Assembly: GCA_016195725.1 (NCBI GenBank) | Contig: JACPZB010000020.1 | Coordinates: forward strand, 1 to 34,614 | Length of the DNA stretch: 34,614 nucleotides | Reading direction: 5' to 3' | Source: Deltaproteobacteria bacterium | GTDB taxonomy: Bacteria; Desulfobacterota; GWC2-55-46; UBA9637 | Part shown: positions 16,443 to 23,361 of the stretch, piece by piece | Layout: the number at the start of each line of letters is the position of its first letter | Position numbering within the stretch: position 1 is the stretch's first letter | Translations under genes and position numbers: made by a program | The notes under the pieces: model-generated | What the model was told of the DNA's origin: nothing | Databases searched by the model: none | What the model saw: the letters and a program-made list of their open reading frames with translations, nothing else

Positions 16443-16476
16443 TGCCCCGATTGGGCAATTACTATAACAGGTGATT

Positions 16477-17229
16477 ATGAGTGAAATAAAAGTATTTCGC
16501 AAAAGCGATTTGCCATTAAAACCAGATGTCTCCGGCGCTCAGATGTGGGCAGTGGGACTGAAAAAGTCCATGCTCACCTATTTTGAGCTTGAGCCAAATA
16601 CAAAATTTCCTGAGCATTCCCACGAGGCAGAACAGATAACCATGGTGCTGGAAGGTGAATTAACCTTTTCATATGGCGGACAAGAGGTTACATTGAAAGC
16701 CTGCGATGTAATTGCGATTCCTTCAAATGAGGTGCATTCTGCATTTACCGGCAGCCTGTCGTGCAAGGCCGTTGATGCGTGGTCTTCGGTGAGAAAGGAA
16801 TTTTTGGAACCAAAAATAAGCATCAGGCCTGCATCCCCTGTCGATATGCCATTTATCAAGAAGTGCATTGAAAGATTCCGGCTGGATGATGAAGATTTGG
16901 ATTATCGGCAGTTTGTTGTTGCAGTGGAAAGCAAAGAGATAGTCGGCTTCGGAAGGATAAGGCCGCATAAAGAGGTTTATGAACTGGGTTGTGTTAGAGT
17001 TGTTGAGGAGAGAAGAAAACAGGGTGTCGGGAAAATGATTATTGAGTATTTGATAAATAACTTTCCCACAGATAAGGTCTATATTACCACTGATTTACCA
17101 GAATATTTTGAGAGGTTTGGATTTAAAAAGATTGAACCCGGCCCAAAGGATTTGAAGGAAAAATTACAGCGGGTATGCAAATCTAAATGCAGGGAAGGGG
17201 CGGTAGTGATGATGCTTGTAAAGTCCTGA
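16477..17229 (+). CDS. Cupin-GNAT acetyltransferase fusion protein
   Basis: Two domains in 250 residues. Residues about 10-105 form a cupin barrel with metal-ligand motif HSHEAEQITMVLEGE and a second motif ending IPSNEVHSA. Residues about 112-250 form a GNAT N-acyltransferase domain with the acetyl-CoA loop RRKQGVGKMIIEYL and strand VYITTDLPEYFERFGF. ATG 16477 is preferred because AGGTG lies just upstream; a GTG two codons earlier is in frame. The cupin may sense or bind a ligand that the acetyltransferase modifies, but this is inference. I see no linker; domains meet at EFLEPKISIRPAS. Confidence 0.85.
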   Translation: MSEIKVFRKSDLPLKPDVSGAQMWAVGLKKSMLTYFELEPNTKFPEHSHEAEQITMVLEGELTFSYGGQEVTLKACDVIAIPSNEVHSAFTGSLSCKAVDAWSSVRKEFLEPKISIRPASPVDMPFIKKCIERFRLDDEDLDYRQFVVAVESKEIVGFGRIRPHKEVYELGCVRVVEERRKQGVGKMIIEYLINNFPTDKVYITTDLPEYFERFGFKKIEPGPKDLKEKLQRVCKSKCREGAVVMMLVKS

Positions 17230-17286
17230 ACGGTATATCCCTGCAATCATTGAGACGATAATCAAAAGGACATTCAGCCATTGTAT

Positions 17287-17754
17287 TTAAAAAGGTTTAA
17301 AGACAGCCAGGGCTGCAATTATCAAAAAGTTGGGTATATCGAGATAGAGCAAAAAGTTTGCAAGCCTGTTATCCATTGTCGCTGTAAGTTTAGGTGTCAT
17401 AATGCCTTGTTGGGCTGCCTCTCTGGAAAGTTGCATCAGCTTTTTTGAATGGGGTCTGTAATGAGTGATACCTTCGATGACCTCAAAGGCAAAAAGCAAA
17501 GCAAGGGCAAGCAACCAACCTTTAAGAGGATAACCGGCAAGATAAACCATACCTGATCCGCTTAGAAAAAGGGTTATTCCTCCAATCGGGGCAAAGGGGA
17601 TGATGGTTATATAAAGGGTTCTGTATGTCTCCGCTATAAAACGGATATCCTTGCTCCTCCTTGCCCTCATCTGGTGCAGCTGGCCAAATATCAATGCCCC
17701 GCCGAGTATGGTAATTCCTATTATGTGAGCAAAAACCAGTAATTGATAAGCCAT
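17287..17754 (-). CDS. DUF2269-like integral membrane protein
   Basis: 155 residues with four hydrophobic segments (about 4-24, 45-68, 76-95, 130-152) and an N terminus AYQLLVFAHIIGITILGGAL carrying a membrane-embedded His, as in the predicted DUF2269 family. Function is unknown; related small proteins resemble heme- or copper-handling membrane proteins. ATG 17754 follows AAAGGAGGCGC. The gene lies downstream of a MarR regulator on the same strand, and a GTTAGTAT..ATACTAAC operator lies between them, so it is probably part of the MarR regulon. Confidence 0.75.
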   Translation of the reverse strand: MAYQLLVFAHIIGITILGGALIFGQLHQMRARRSKDIRFIAETYRTLYITIIPFAPIGGITLFLSGSGMVYLAGYPLKGWLLALALLFAFEVIEGITHYRPHSKKLMQLSREAAQQGIMTPKLTATMDNRLANFLLYLDIPNFLIIAALAVFKPF

Positions 17755-17768
17755 GTGCGCCTCCTTTA

Positions 17769-17797
17769 GTTAGTATTCTTACCATTCGTATACTAAC
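17769..17797. promoter_or_regulatory. Probable MarR operator 1
   Basis: Perfect 8-bp inverted repeat GTTAGTAT / ATACTAAC with a 13-base spacer, between marR and the DUF2269-like gene and touching the latter's Shine-Dalgarno. It shares half-sites with the palindrome at 18249-18262. Confidence 0.65.
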
Positions 17798-17814
17798 TTT
17801 AATTTTAAAAAAAA

Positions 17815-18240
17815 TTACATCCTGAAGTTATCCCATATCTTCCTTAAGTGTGCCTTGAGAAACTTAATATCTCTATTCTTCATTCCCCTGAAAGCCATTT
17901 GATTTACCTCACTGGCAAATTGCGGCAGATGCTTTTGCAGTTCTCGCCCTTTACCTGTAAGATACACCCTTATTACCCTCCTATCCTCAGGGTCTCGGGT
18001 CTTTTTGACCAGGACCTTTTGTTCAAGGCGGTCTATGATGCCTGTGGCAGTAGGCTTATCAAAGTGGAGGCTTTTCCCCATGACACTGGGTGATTGGCCA
18101 TCCTCCTCCCATAGTCTTGCCAGTATTGCCCATTGAGGGGCTGTAAGACCGTACCGTACGAGCCGCTCCTCCAGCGCCCATCGCATGGCAATGGCAGCCC
18201 TGTTGAGGAGAAACCCCAGGCTTTCATCGAGTCTAAACAT
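17815..18240 (-). CDS. MarR-family transcriptional regulator
   Basis: 141 residues with the winged-helix core: LTAPQWAILARLWEEDGQSP, then the recognition helix region HFDKPTATGIIDRLEQKVLV and the wing KTRDPEDRRVIRVYLTGKG. Such regulators dimerise and usually repress their own and neighbouring genes until a ligand binds. A palindrome, GTTAGCATACTAAC, lies 9 bases upstream of its start, and a spaced version lies downstream before the DUF2269-like gene. TTGACA on the minus strand at 18270-18275 abuts the palindrome, so occupancy would block the promoter. The tautomerase gene is divergent. Confidence 0.9.
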   Translation of the reverse strand: MFRLDESLGFLLNRAAIAMRWALEERLVRYGLTAPQWAILARLWEEDGQSPSVMGKSLHFDKPTATGIIDRLEQKVLVKKTRDPEDRRVIRVYLTGKGRELQKHLPQFASEVNQMAFRGMKNRDIKFLKAHLRKIWDNFRM

Positions 18241-18248
18241 GGTATATG

Positions 18249-18262
18249 GTTAGCATACTAAC
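18249..18262. promoter_or_regulatory. Probable MarR operator 2
   Basis: GTTAGCATACTAAC is a 14-base palindrome (GTTAG / CTAAC) between a minus-strand TTGACA (18270-18275) and the marR start codon. Its half-sites match those at 17769-17797, which supports autoregulation. Confidence 0.65.
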
Positions 18263-18282
18263 TATATCCTGTCAATGGGATT

Positions 18283-18311
18283 TTTAAACTTCTATTTGCA
18301 TAAGATATAAT
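18283..18311 (+). promoter_or_regulatory. Candidate promoter for the tautomerase gene
   Basis: TATAAT at 18306-18311 with TTTAAA 17 bases upstream. The expected start near 18318 leaves a short leader containing the AAGGAGGTGA ribosome-binding site. Confidence 0.45.
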
Positions 18312-18354
18312 CCTTATGATAAATGATGATATAGTTTATTAAGGAGGTGAGTGA

Positions 18355-18570
18355 ATGCCTATCATAAATATCAAAATGGCAAAGGGCAGGGATATTGAAC
18401 AGAAGAGAGAATTGGTTAAAGTTTTTACTCAGGATGCCGCAAGGATTATGGATGTTAAGCCTGAATGGATAACGGTTATCATTGATGAGTATGAAAGGGA
18501 AAACTGGGCGAGTGAAGGGAAACTTCATGTAGATAAATTTGGGCCAGGATTTGGAAAGAAAAACCAATAA
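18355..18570 (+). CDS. 4-oxalocrotonate tautomerase family protein
   Basis: 71 residues beginning MPIINIKMAKGRDIEQKREL. After Met removal the N-terminal Pro1 is the family's catalytic base. The short beta-alpha-beta unit with TVIIDEYERENW matches small tautomerases that assemble as hexamers. The substrate is not predictable. It has a near-ideal Shine-Dalgarno (AAGGAGGTGA). It is divergent from marR and shares its intergenic region, so it may be controlled by the same regulator. Confidence 0.88.
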   Translation: MPIINIKMAKGRDIEQKRELVKVFTQDAARIMDVKPEWITVIIDEYERENWASEGKLHVDKFGPGFGKKNQ

Positions 18571-18700
18571 CAGAAAGTCTGCCCCGGTCTTTGGCTGAGC
18601 GCCCAGTGCGGCATTAAAAAATAAAGCCTCTTTGATATTGCAGAACAAAGCAAGACATATATTGATTGCAAATTGGATTTTGTTATGATCCGGCTATGCG

Positions 18701-18759
18701 GTATAACGGTGTAGCTCAGCGGCGGGCTATTGCCCGTCCGCTGGAGTGTTTTGTTAGGC
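18701..18759 (-). other. Integron attC recombination site
   Basis: Read on the minus strand it begins GCCTAAC and ends GTTATAC (plus strand GTTAGGC at 18753-18759). The arms CAGCGGACGGGC and GCCCGCCGCTG pair with a single unpaired A, the extrahelical base typical of folded attC sites. At 59 bp it has the usual length. It sits at the 3' end of the toxin-antitoxin pair, and the antitoxin stop codon lies inside it, as expected for a gene cassette. Confidence 0.8.
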
Positions 18760-18973
18760 GCTGTGTCGTTTTCGTCAAATCAAGTAAAGACCTCAATGCT
18801 TCATTTACTGCATCTGAATCTACAAATGACTTGGCAACATCCGGCTCAAGCATTACAACATTAGCCCCTTCGGATAGAAGACGTTTGTAATACTTACCGC
18901 GAACAGCTTTTGAATAATCAAAATCATATTCGGAACGCAATTCATCACTGATTTTCTTTTCTTTAGCTTTCAT
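18716..18973 (-). CDS. Antitoxin partner of BrnT-type toxin
   Basis: 85 residues. The body EYDFDYSKAVRGKYYKRL and NVVMLEPDVAKSFVDSDAV matches the small antitoxins often encoded after BrnT-like toxins; the C-terminal SDAVNEALRSLL helix is typical. The last 15 residues (RLTKHSSGRAIARR) are translated attC sequence. The gene overlaps the toxin gene by 11 bases, so expression is coupled. It would bind the toxin and, in this family, repress the shared promoter (inference). Confidence 0.8.
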   Translation of the reverse strand: MKAKEKKISDELRSEYDFDYSKAVRGKYYKRLLSEGANVVMLEPDVAKSFVDSDAVNEALRSLLDLTKTTQRLTKHSSGRAIARR

Positions 18974-19232
18974 GTCGTTTCCTTTCGTGCGCGGTTGCAG
19001 TCCGCGCGCTGATTATACGTATTGTCTTTCCCCTCTCGGTATGTGATACCACAAGCAGACGACTACGAGAGGAGTAGCCTATAGTTATAAGTCTTTCCTC
19101 ATCGGTAGAGTGATCTGGGTCATCAAAAGTTGCTGATAAGGAGTCATAAAATACTGTCGTGGCTTCTTCAAATGAAACCTTATGCTTTCGCAAGTTTGAG
19201 CTTGCTTTCTTATGATCCCACTCAAATTCCAT
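18963..19232 (-). CDS. brnT: BrnT-family ribonuclease toxin
   Basis: 89 residues: MEFEWDHKKASSNLRKHKVS, then FEEATTVFYDSLSATFDDPD, SHTERGKTIRIISARTAT and AHERKRHE. This is the full BrnT/DUF497 pattern. BrnT proteins are RelE-fold RNases that arrest translation under stress and are neutralised by a co-encoded antitoxin. Start ATG 19232. A promoter with an extended -10 lies just upstream. With the antitoxin and the attC site it forms a complete integron-type toxin-antitoxin cassette on the minus strand. Confidence 0.9.
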   Translation of the reverse strand: MEFEWDHKKASSNLRKHKVSFEEATTVFYDSLSATFDDPDHSTDEERLITIGYSSRSRLLVVSHTERGKTIRIISARTATAHERKRHES

Positions 19233-19260
19233 TCCTACCGCCCTTTAACTATTCGTGAAT

Positions 19261-19269
19261 ATTATATCA
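19261..19269 (-). promoter_or_regulatory. Extended -10 promoter of the toxin-antitoxin pair
   Basis: On the minus strand the sequence reads TGATATAAT, a TGn extended -10 with consensus TATAAT. A -35 box is poor (GCAATT at 17 bases). The start would lie about 20 bases before brnT. Confidence 0.5.
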
Positions 19270-19390
19270 GAAAACGGCTGACTAATTGCATCTAAAACTT
19301 TAACCATCTCCTTTAAATAAATCTGTCCCCTTTTTCATCATACTTTTTCATATTCATTTGATACCTCCTGTAAATAAGAGATTTGGGGTG

Positions 19391-19702
19391 TCAAGGGACT
19401 TGCGGTTTAAGTTCGCCTTCTGAAGACACACAACGGAATTTAAGGGTTGCGTTTGCATTTCTCACAAACATCTTGCCATCGTTGGTTTCTTCCGATATTT
19501 TTTCAACAGACATATTGTTTTTGGCACAGTATTCGTTTGCCTCTATGTATAGTTTGGCGAGTACTTTGGCCCCAGTGTGCCACACATCGCCCATATCGGT
19601 TTTTGAAATCATATATTCGTTGCGGCCTGTCGGCACAATTCCTGTAGACGCGCAACCCGTTAGAATAAATATAAACATAAGACCTGCCAGTAGTTTTCTC
19701 AT
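19391..19702 (-). CDS. Small lipoprotein of unknown function
   Basis: 103 residues. N-terminal signal MRKLLAGLMFIFILTGCAST has a lipobox (LTGC), so the mature protein is predicted to be lipid-anchored in the cell envelope. The mature part includes EANEYCAKNNMSVEKISEET and LKFRCVSSEGEL, with two Cys that could form a disulfide. ATG 19702 follows AGGAGAT. I recognise no family beyond small envelope lipoproteins. It lies in the accessory strip between the toxin-antitoxin pair and the HEPN-like gene, all on the minus strand. Confidence 0.75.
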   Translation of the reverse strand: MRKLLAGLMFIFILTGCASTGIVPTGRNEYMISKTDMGDVWHTGAKVLAKLYIEANEYCAKNNMSVEKISEETNDGKMFVRNANATLKFRCVSSEGELKPQVP

Positions 19703-19789
19703 TTTGAAATCTCCTATTTAATAGCAATTTGTATATGCTGTTGAACCAATAAAATTGGTGAATCGAACCACTGAAGCTCATCTAAGAGC

Positions 19790-19852
19790 CAAAAACTGAT
19801 TCGCTGGCATCGAACCGAACACATGCCAAAAAAGTCTCGTGCGGTTCGATTT
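19790..19852. repeat. Hairpin between lipoprotein and HEPN-like gene
   Basis: CGCTGGCATCGAACCG (19802-19817) pairs with CGGTTCGAT (19842-19850) and an outer CAGCG, around a 24-base loop. ATCGAACCG / CGGTTCGAT is a perfect 9-bp arm. It has some attC-like layout but no clear core sites, so I list it only as a hairpin. Confidence 0.45.
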
Positions 19853-19867
19853 CACTGCAGCGTATGG

Positions 19868-20422
19868 TTATGTCAATTTTTTAAATTCCTTTTCTACTTT
19901 TAGTCCTTTCTTCATAAGGCAGTTTTGTAGTCTTTGGAGATAAACTTGGATATTCGTAGCTTCATCAATCAAGCGATTAACACCAGAAGCAGAATATCCA
20001 TGAACTTCTAAATCAGCACCTTTGTTTTGTTTCGATCTAAATCTTACGGTTGTAGGATACAATTCTGATTGAGCGGATTCAGACCAGAAATTCCAAGAAG
20101 AATGAAGTAGGATATTACGCTGATGTGCTAACTTAGAAATATTTTTCAGAAGATCTTTAACCATTTTTCGGTCTTCATTATCTTGATCTCTCAATTCGTT
20201 ATATAAAGCACCTAATATTTCTTGAAGTTCTGAGATAGTTTTATCCCCTATAATTACATGGGCAAGGCCTTGGTTCTTAAGACCTTCTCTCATGAAGATA
20301 CAAATAATGTCGTAACGCATTTGTTCACAAACTTGCTCAAAGGCAATTACAAACTTTCCCAATGAAGCAATAAACTCCTCCGCTTGTTTTTCATGCTTTT
20401 CATCAGCGTAATGTTTAAACAT
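19868..20422 (-). CDS. Unknown protein with HEPN-like RNxxxH motif
   Basis: 184 residues from ATG 20422, chosen because GGAAGGATAAT lies directly before it; an upstream ATG at 20452 has no such site. The protein is mainly alpha-helical. It begins MFKHYADEKHEKQAEEFIAS and contains LGKFVIAFEQVCEQMRYDI and then LAHQRNILLHSSWNF. The RNILLH sequence fits the RNxxxH signature of HEPN ribonuclease-type domains, which occur in toxins and defence proteins. The assignment rests on this motif and helical context only; nuclease activity is not shown. It lies in the accessory strip near the toxin-antitoxin cassette. Confidence 0.6.
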   Translation of the reverse strand: MFKHYADEKHEKQAEEFIASLGKFVIAFEQVCEQMRYDIICIFMREGLKNQGLAHVIIGDKTISELQEILGALYNELRDQDNEDRKMVKDLLKNISKLAHQRNILLHSSWNFWSESAQSELYPTTVRFRSKQNKGADLEVHGYSASGVNRLIDEATNIQVYLQRLQNCLMKKGLKVEKEFKKLT

Positions 20423-20475
20423 ATTATCCTTCCGATAAGGGAGACCCAACATTCACTTTTATACTTATTCTAAGT

Positions 20476-20706
20476 TCAGCCATAGAATACAAAGGTAATA
20501 CCGAAAAAGTCAAGAAAATCTACCCAAAAGGTTATACCCAAAAATAGCGATTGATTTTTGGGTAAACTGGTAAGTTGGCTGCCAGATAAGGCAGCGGCCA
20601 TTTTTGCAACGAGCCGTATGTTCATCAATACGGTGAGGAGAAAAAATGCGCCGATAACGAAGTATGGCAGCCAAATCGCCAGTTTGTAAAATAGCGAGAG
20701 CTTCAA
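20476..20706 (-). CDS. Possible small membrane protein, 76 aa
   Basis: Open frame from TTG 20706 with two hydrophobic stretches (about residues 10-32 and 52-75): KLAIWLPYFVIGAFFLLTVL and SLFLGITFWVDFLDFFG. No Shine-Dalgarno precedes the TTG, and the start lies inside a perfect palindrome (TAAAATAGCGA / TCGCTATTTTA, 20687-20717). No family recognised. The uniform hydrophobic pattern suggests a real membrane protein or a remnant of one. Confidence 0.4.
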   Translation of the reverse strand: MKLSLFYKLAIWLPYFVIGAFFLLTVLMNIRLVAKMAAALSGSQLTSLPKNQSLFLGITFWVDFLDFFGITFVFYG

Positions 20707-20727
20707 TCGCTATTTTACGGTTATAAT

Positions 20728-20754
20728 TGATTACATAAAAATTTCTGTTATAAT
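20728..20754 (+). promoter_or_regulatory. Candidate promoter upstream of the PHP remnant and mutS2
   Basis: A perfect TATAAT at 20749-20754 with a weak TTGATT (20728-20733, spacing 15). The predicted start falls at about 20761, the ATG of the PHP-domain remnant, which would make that message leaderless. Confidence 0.4.
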
Positions 20755-20760
20755 CCCTCC

Positions 20761-20844
20761 ATGCGTTTTATTGCCGACCTTCACATCCATTCAAAATATT
20801 CAAGGGCAACCAGCAGGGCTATGACTGAGAATACGGAAAGGTAA
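20761..20844 (+). pseudogene. N-terminal remnant of a PHP-domain (EndoQ/UvrD-like) gene
   Basis: 27 codons encode MRFIADLHIHSKYSRATSRA followed by MTENTER and TAA. FIADLHIHSKYSRATS is the characteristic N terminus, with the metal-binding HxH, of PHP-domain endonuclease Q-type proteins, which are normally several hundred residues long. Everything after residue 20 is missing and mutS2 starts seven bases later. I infer a deletion that joined the gene's first codons to the mutS2 leader. Confidence 0.65.
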
Positions 20845-20850
20845 AAATCT

Positions 20851-23334
20851 TTGATTCCCCAAAACTCCCTTGACCTGCTTGAATTCAATAAACTCCTTGA
20901 GATAATAGCTCAGCGCGCAAAGAGCGATGCCTCACGTAATGCTATTCTCTCCATTAAGCCTCTTTCCAGCAGGGACGAGATTCAAAGGCGGTTCTCCTTA
21001 ATAGGAGAGATACGGAGGATGTCCCAGGATGATAGGCCGCTCTCTATCCTGCCTTTTAATGATATTGCCCCTGTTTTGCAAAAAGTCCGTCCCGAAGACG
21101 CCATGCTTGAGCCTTCTGAGCTGGTGTGGCTGATGGACTTTTTCATGGCTGGACGCGAGGCAGCATTGCAGATTAGAGCATGGGTTGATTTAACCCCCAC
21201 TCCTGTAAAATCTATCCTTAATGAACTTATTTCAAATTTAACCGGCAGGCCGGAACTCTTGCGCATTCTGAATCGTACTGTTGACAGAGATGGAAATATT
21301 CTTGACAGCGCATCGCCTATGCTTGCAGAACTTCGGTCTGAAAAAAGAAGACTTGAGAACAAGATAAAAAAACAGCTTGAGAAGATTATACAGGATGAAA
21401 AGACCGCAGTATTTCTGCAGGACACCTTCATCACCCAGAGGTCAGGAAGATGGGTGCTTCCTGTGAGAATGGATTCCAAGGGGCAGGTGCCGGGCGTTGT
21501 GCATGATGTGTCAAGGACCGGCGAGACCGCATTTGTAGAGCCTATCGCTGTCATAGGCCTTTCCAATGAATATGAAAATATTGTTGCCGAGGAAAAGGCC
21601 GAGGTGATGAGGATTCTGAGGGAGCTGGGTTCTCGTGTAAGGGAAATAACTCATGAGATTGAAGGTGAATTCAAAACCCTTGTCTTTCTTGACCTTCTTA
21701 ATAGCATTGCAGGGATTGCGGAAGAATTTCATATGCAGATGCCTAAAATTAACGAGCAGAATGTTTTGCACCTCGTAAATGCAAAACATCCCCTGTTGTT
21801 GCATGCCGCTATGAAGAAGAATCCCCCTGTATCCCCCTTTTCCAAAGGGGGAGTTAAAGATTTCCCCCCTTTATCAAAGGGGGGTGAGGTGGGATTTTTA
21901 GATGAAATCAGCCCGATAGATGTCCGATTGGGCGGGGATAAGCCTGTCCCTGCAAGTTTTAAGCAGGGAACGGTCATGGTGATAACAGGCCCGAATGCAG
22001 GAGGCAAGACCGTTGCCATAAAGACCATCGGCCTCTTATCGGCTATGGCAGTGTCAGGCATACCTGTGCCGGCAGACAGTTCAACGAGTATTCCGCTTTT
22101 TCATAATCTGCTTGTTGATATAGGCGACAGGCAGTCTATAGCGGATAATCTTTCCACATTCACAGCCCATCTTGCGAATATGAAGGAATTTCTCAGCAAG
22201 GCGGATTCCAAAACCCTTGTGCTGATAGATGAAATGGGCACAGGCACTGACCCTGAGGAAGGAGCTGCCCTTGCCTGCGCAATTCTCAAAGAACTCAAGG
22301 AAAAGGATTCCATGATTTTTGCCACAACGCATCTTACGGATATAAAGGTTTTTGCCCATAAGCAAGATGGGATGCTCAATGCATCTATGGAATTTGACCA
22401 AAATACCCACGCGCCTCTTTACAGCTTAAGAACCGGCGAGCCGGGGCAGTCCTTTGCCATTGAAACGGCAAAGAGATATGGATTGCCGGAAGGCCTTATA
22501 CAATCCGCAAAGATGATGCTCGGCAAAAGAAAGGCTGACTTTGAAAGCCTCATCCAGAGTCTTGACCAAAAGAGAAAAGAATATGAAGGATCCCTTGAAC
22601 AAGTTATGAGGCAAAAAGCGGAATTGAAGGCAAGAGAAGAACAGGCAGAGAAATTGATAGGTGACGCAGAAGTCCGCAGAAAAGAAATGCTTGCGAATGC
22701 ATATAAAGAGGCGTCTGAGATTATCGTTGACATAAAAAGGCAGATGCAGGCCATTTTTGAGGAGATAAAAAAGAGCAGCAAGGATAAGGCCAAAGAGTTG
22801 CTCAAAGATGCTGTATCCGCGCAGGAGCAGGTTATTGAAAATATAAGGCAATATGAAGCGGTTGAAACCGAGCCTCTTTCCATAGATGAACTTAAACAAG
22901 GGGATGTTGTGTTCGTAAAATCTGTGGGCTATGATGCAACTATCGTAAAAATTCTTAAAAAGAAAAATCGTCTGAAGGTGAAGGCAGGCAATATGGAGAT
23001 GGAAATGCCTTTGTCTGATGTGAGAGTGAAGAAAGGCATAGGTATAGAAAAAGGTAAAGGTGAGATTAAGATAAGTATCCCTGAGAAGGCAGTAGAGAGT
23101 CAGATAAACATTATCGGCTTGAGGGTTGACGAGGCGCTTCCCAAGCTTGAAAAATTTTTAAATGATGCAACACTCGCCGGACTTTCTGAAGTTATCATAA
23201 TTCACGGGGTCGGCATGGGTATCCTTGCAAAGGCTGTGCAGGGGCACCTATCAGAACATCCTCTGGTAAAAAGTTTTAGAGGCGGAGAGCAGTCAGAAGG
23301 CGGGGGAGGGGTGACGGTGGTGAGTTTGAAGTGA
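20851..23334 (+). CDS. mutS2: MutS2 DNA-binding ATPase with Smr domain
   Basis: MutS paralogue acting in recombination control or rescue of collided ribosomes, depending on species. The 827-residue product has the MutS core (about 1-320), Walker A ITGPNAGGKT near residue 378, Walker B TLVLIDEMGTGTDPEEGAA, a long coiled coil (about 510-640), and a C-terminal Smr domain (about 745-827) with IIHGVGMGIL. The start is TTG 20851, preceded by GGAAAGG. Residues about 324-350 (NPPVSPFSKGG..FPPLSKGGEVGF) are encoded by two tandem CCCCCTTT/AAAGGGGG repeats, inserted in frame just before the conserved PIDVRLGG segment that leads to Walker A. Confidence 0.95.
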   Translation: MIPQNSLDLLEFNKLLEIIAQRAKSDASRNAILSIKPLSSRDEIQRRFSLIGEIRRMSQDDRPLSILPFNDIAPVLQKVRPEDAMLEPSELVWLMDFFMAGREAALQIRAWVDLTPTPVKSILNELISNLTGRPELLRILNRTVDRDGNILDSASPMLAELRSEKRRLENKIKKQLEKIIQDEKTAVFLQDTFITQRSGRWVLPVRMDSKGQVPGVVHDVSRTGETAFVEPIAVIGLSNEYENIVAEEKAEVMRILRELGSRVREITHEIEGEFKTLVFLDLLNSIAGIAEEFHMQMPKINEQNVLHLVNAKHPLLLHAAMKKNPPVSPFSKGGVKDFPPLSKGGEVGFLDEISPIDVRLGGDKPVPASFKQGTVMVITGPNAGGKTVAIKTIGLLSAMAVSGIPVPADSSTSIPLFHNLLVDIGDRQSIADNLSTFTAHLANMKEFLSKADSKTLVLIDEMGTGTDPEEGAALACAILKELKEKDSMIFATTHLTDIKVFAHKQDGMLNASMEFDQNTHAPLYSLRTGEPGQSFAIETAKRYGLPEGLIQSAKMMLGKRKADFESLIQSLDQKRKEYEGSLEQVMRQKAELKAREEQAEKLIGDAEVRRKEMLANAYKEASEIIVDIKRQMQAIFEEIKKSSKDKAKELLKDAVSAQEQVIENIRQYEAVETEPLSIDELKQGDVVFVKSVGYDATIVKILKKKNRLKVKAGNMEMEMPLSDVRVKKGIGIEKGKGEIKISIPEKAVESQINIIGLRVDEALPKLEKFLNDATLAGLSEVIIIHGVGMGILAKAVQGHLSEHPLVKSFRGGEQSEGGGGVTVVSLK
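21820..21898. repeat. Two tandem CCCCCTTT/AAAGGGGG palindromes inside mutS2
   Basis: The first unit runs AATCCCCCTGTATCCCCCTT to AAAGGGGGAG and the second from TTTCCCCCCTTTATCAAAGG to GGTGGGATTTTT. Same family as in the NimA-like gene and birA. The insertion keeps the frame and adds about 27 residues rich in Pro, Gly and Lys. Confidence 0.88.
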
Positions 23335-23361
23335 GGATATGGACATCTTCCTATCTAAATT

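Noticed and set aside
19790-19852. Hairpin considered as a third attC
   Set aside because: Arms are good but no GTTRRRY/RYYYAAC core pair is visible at the ends.
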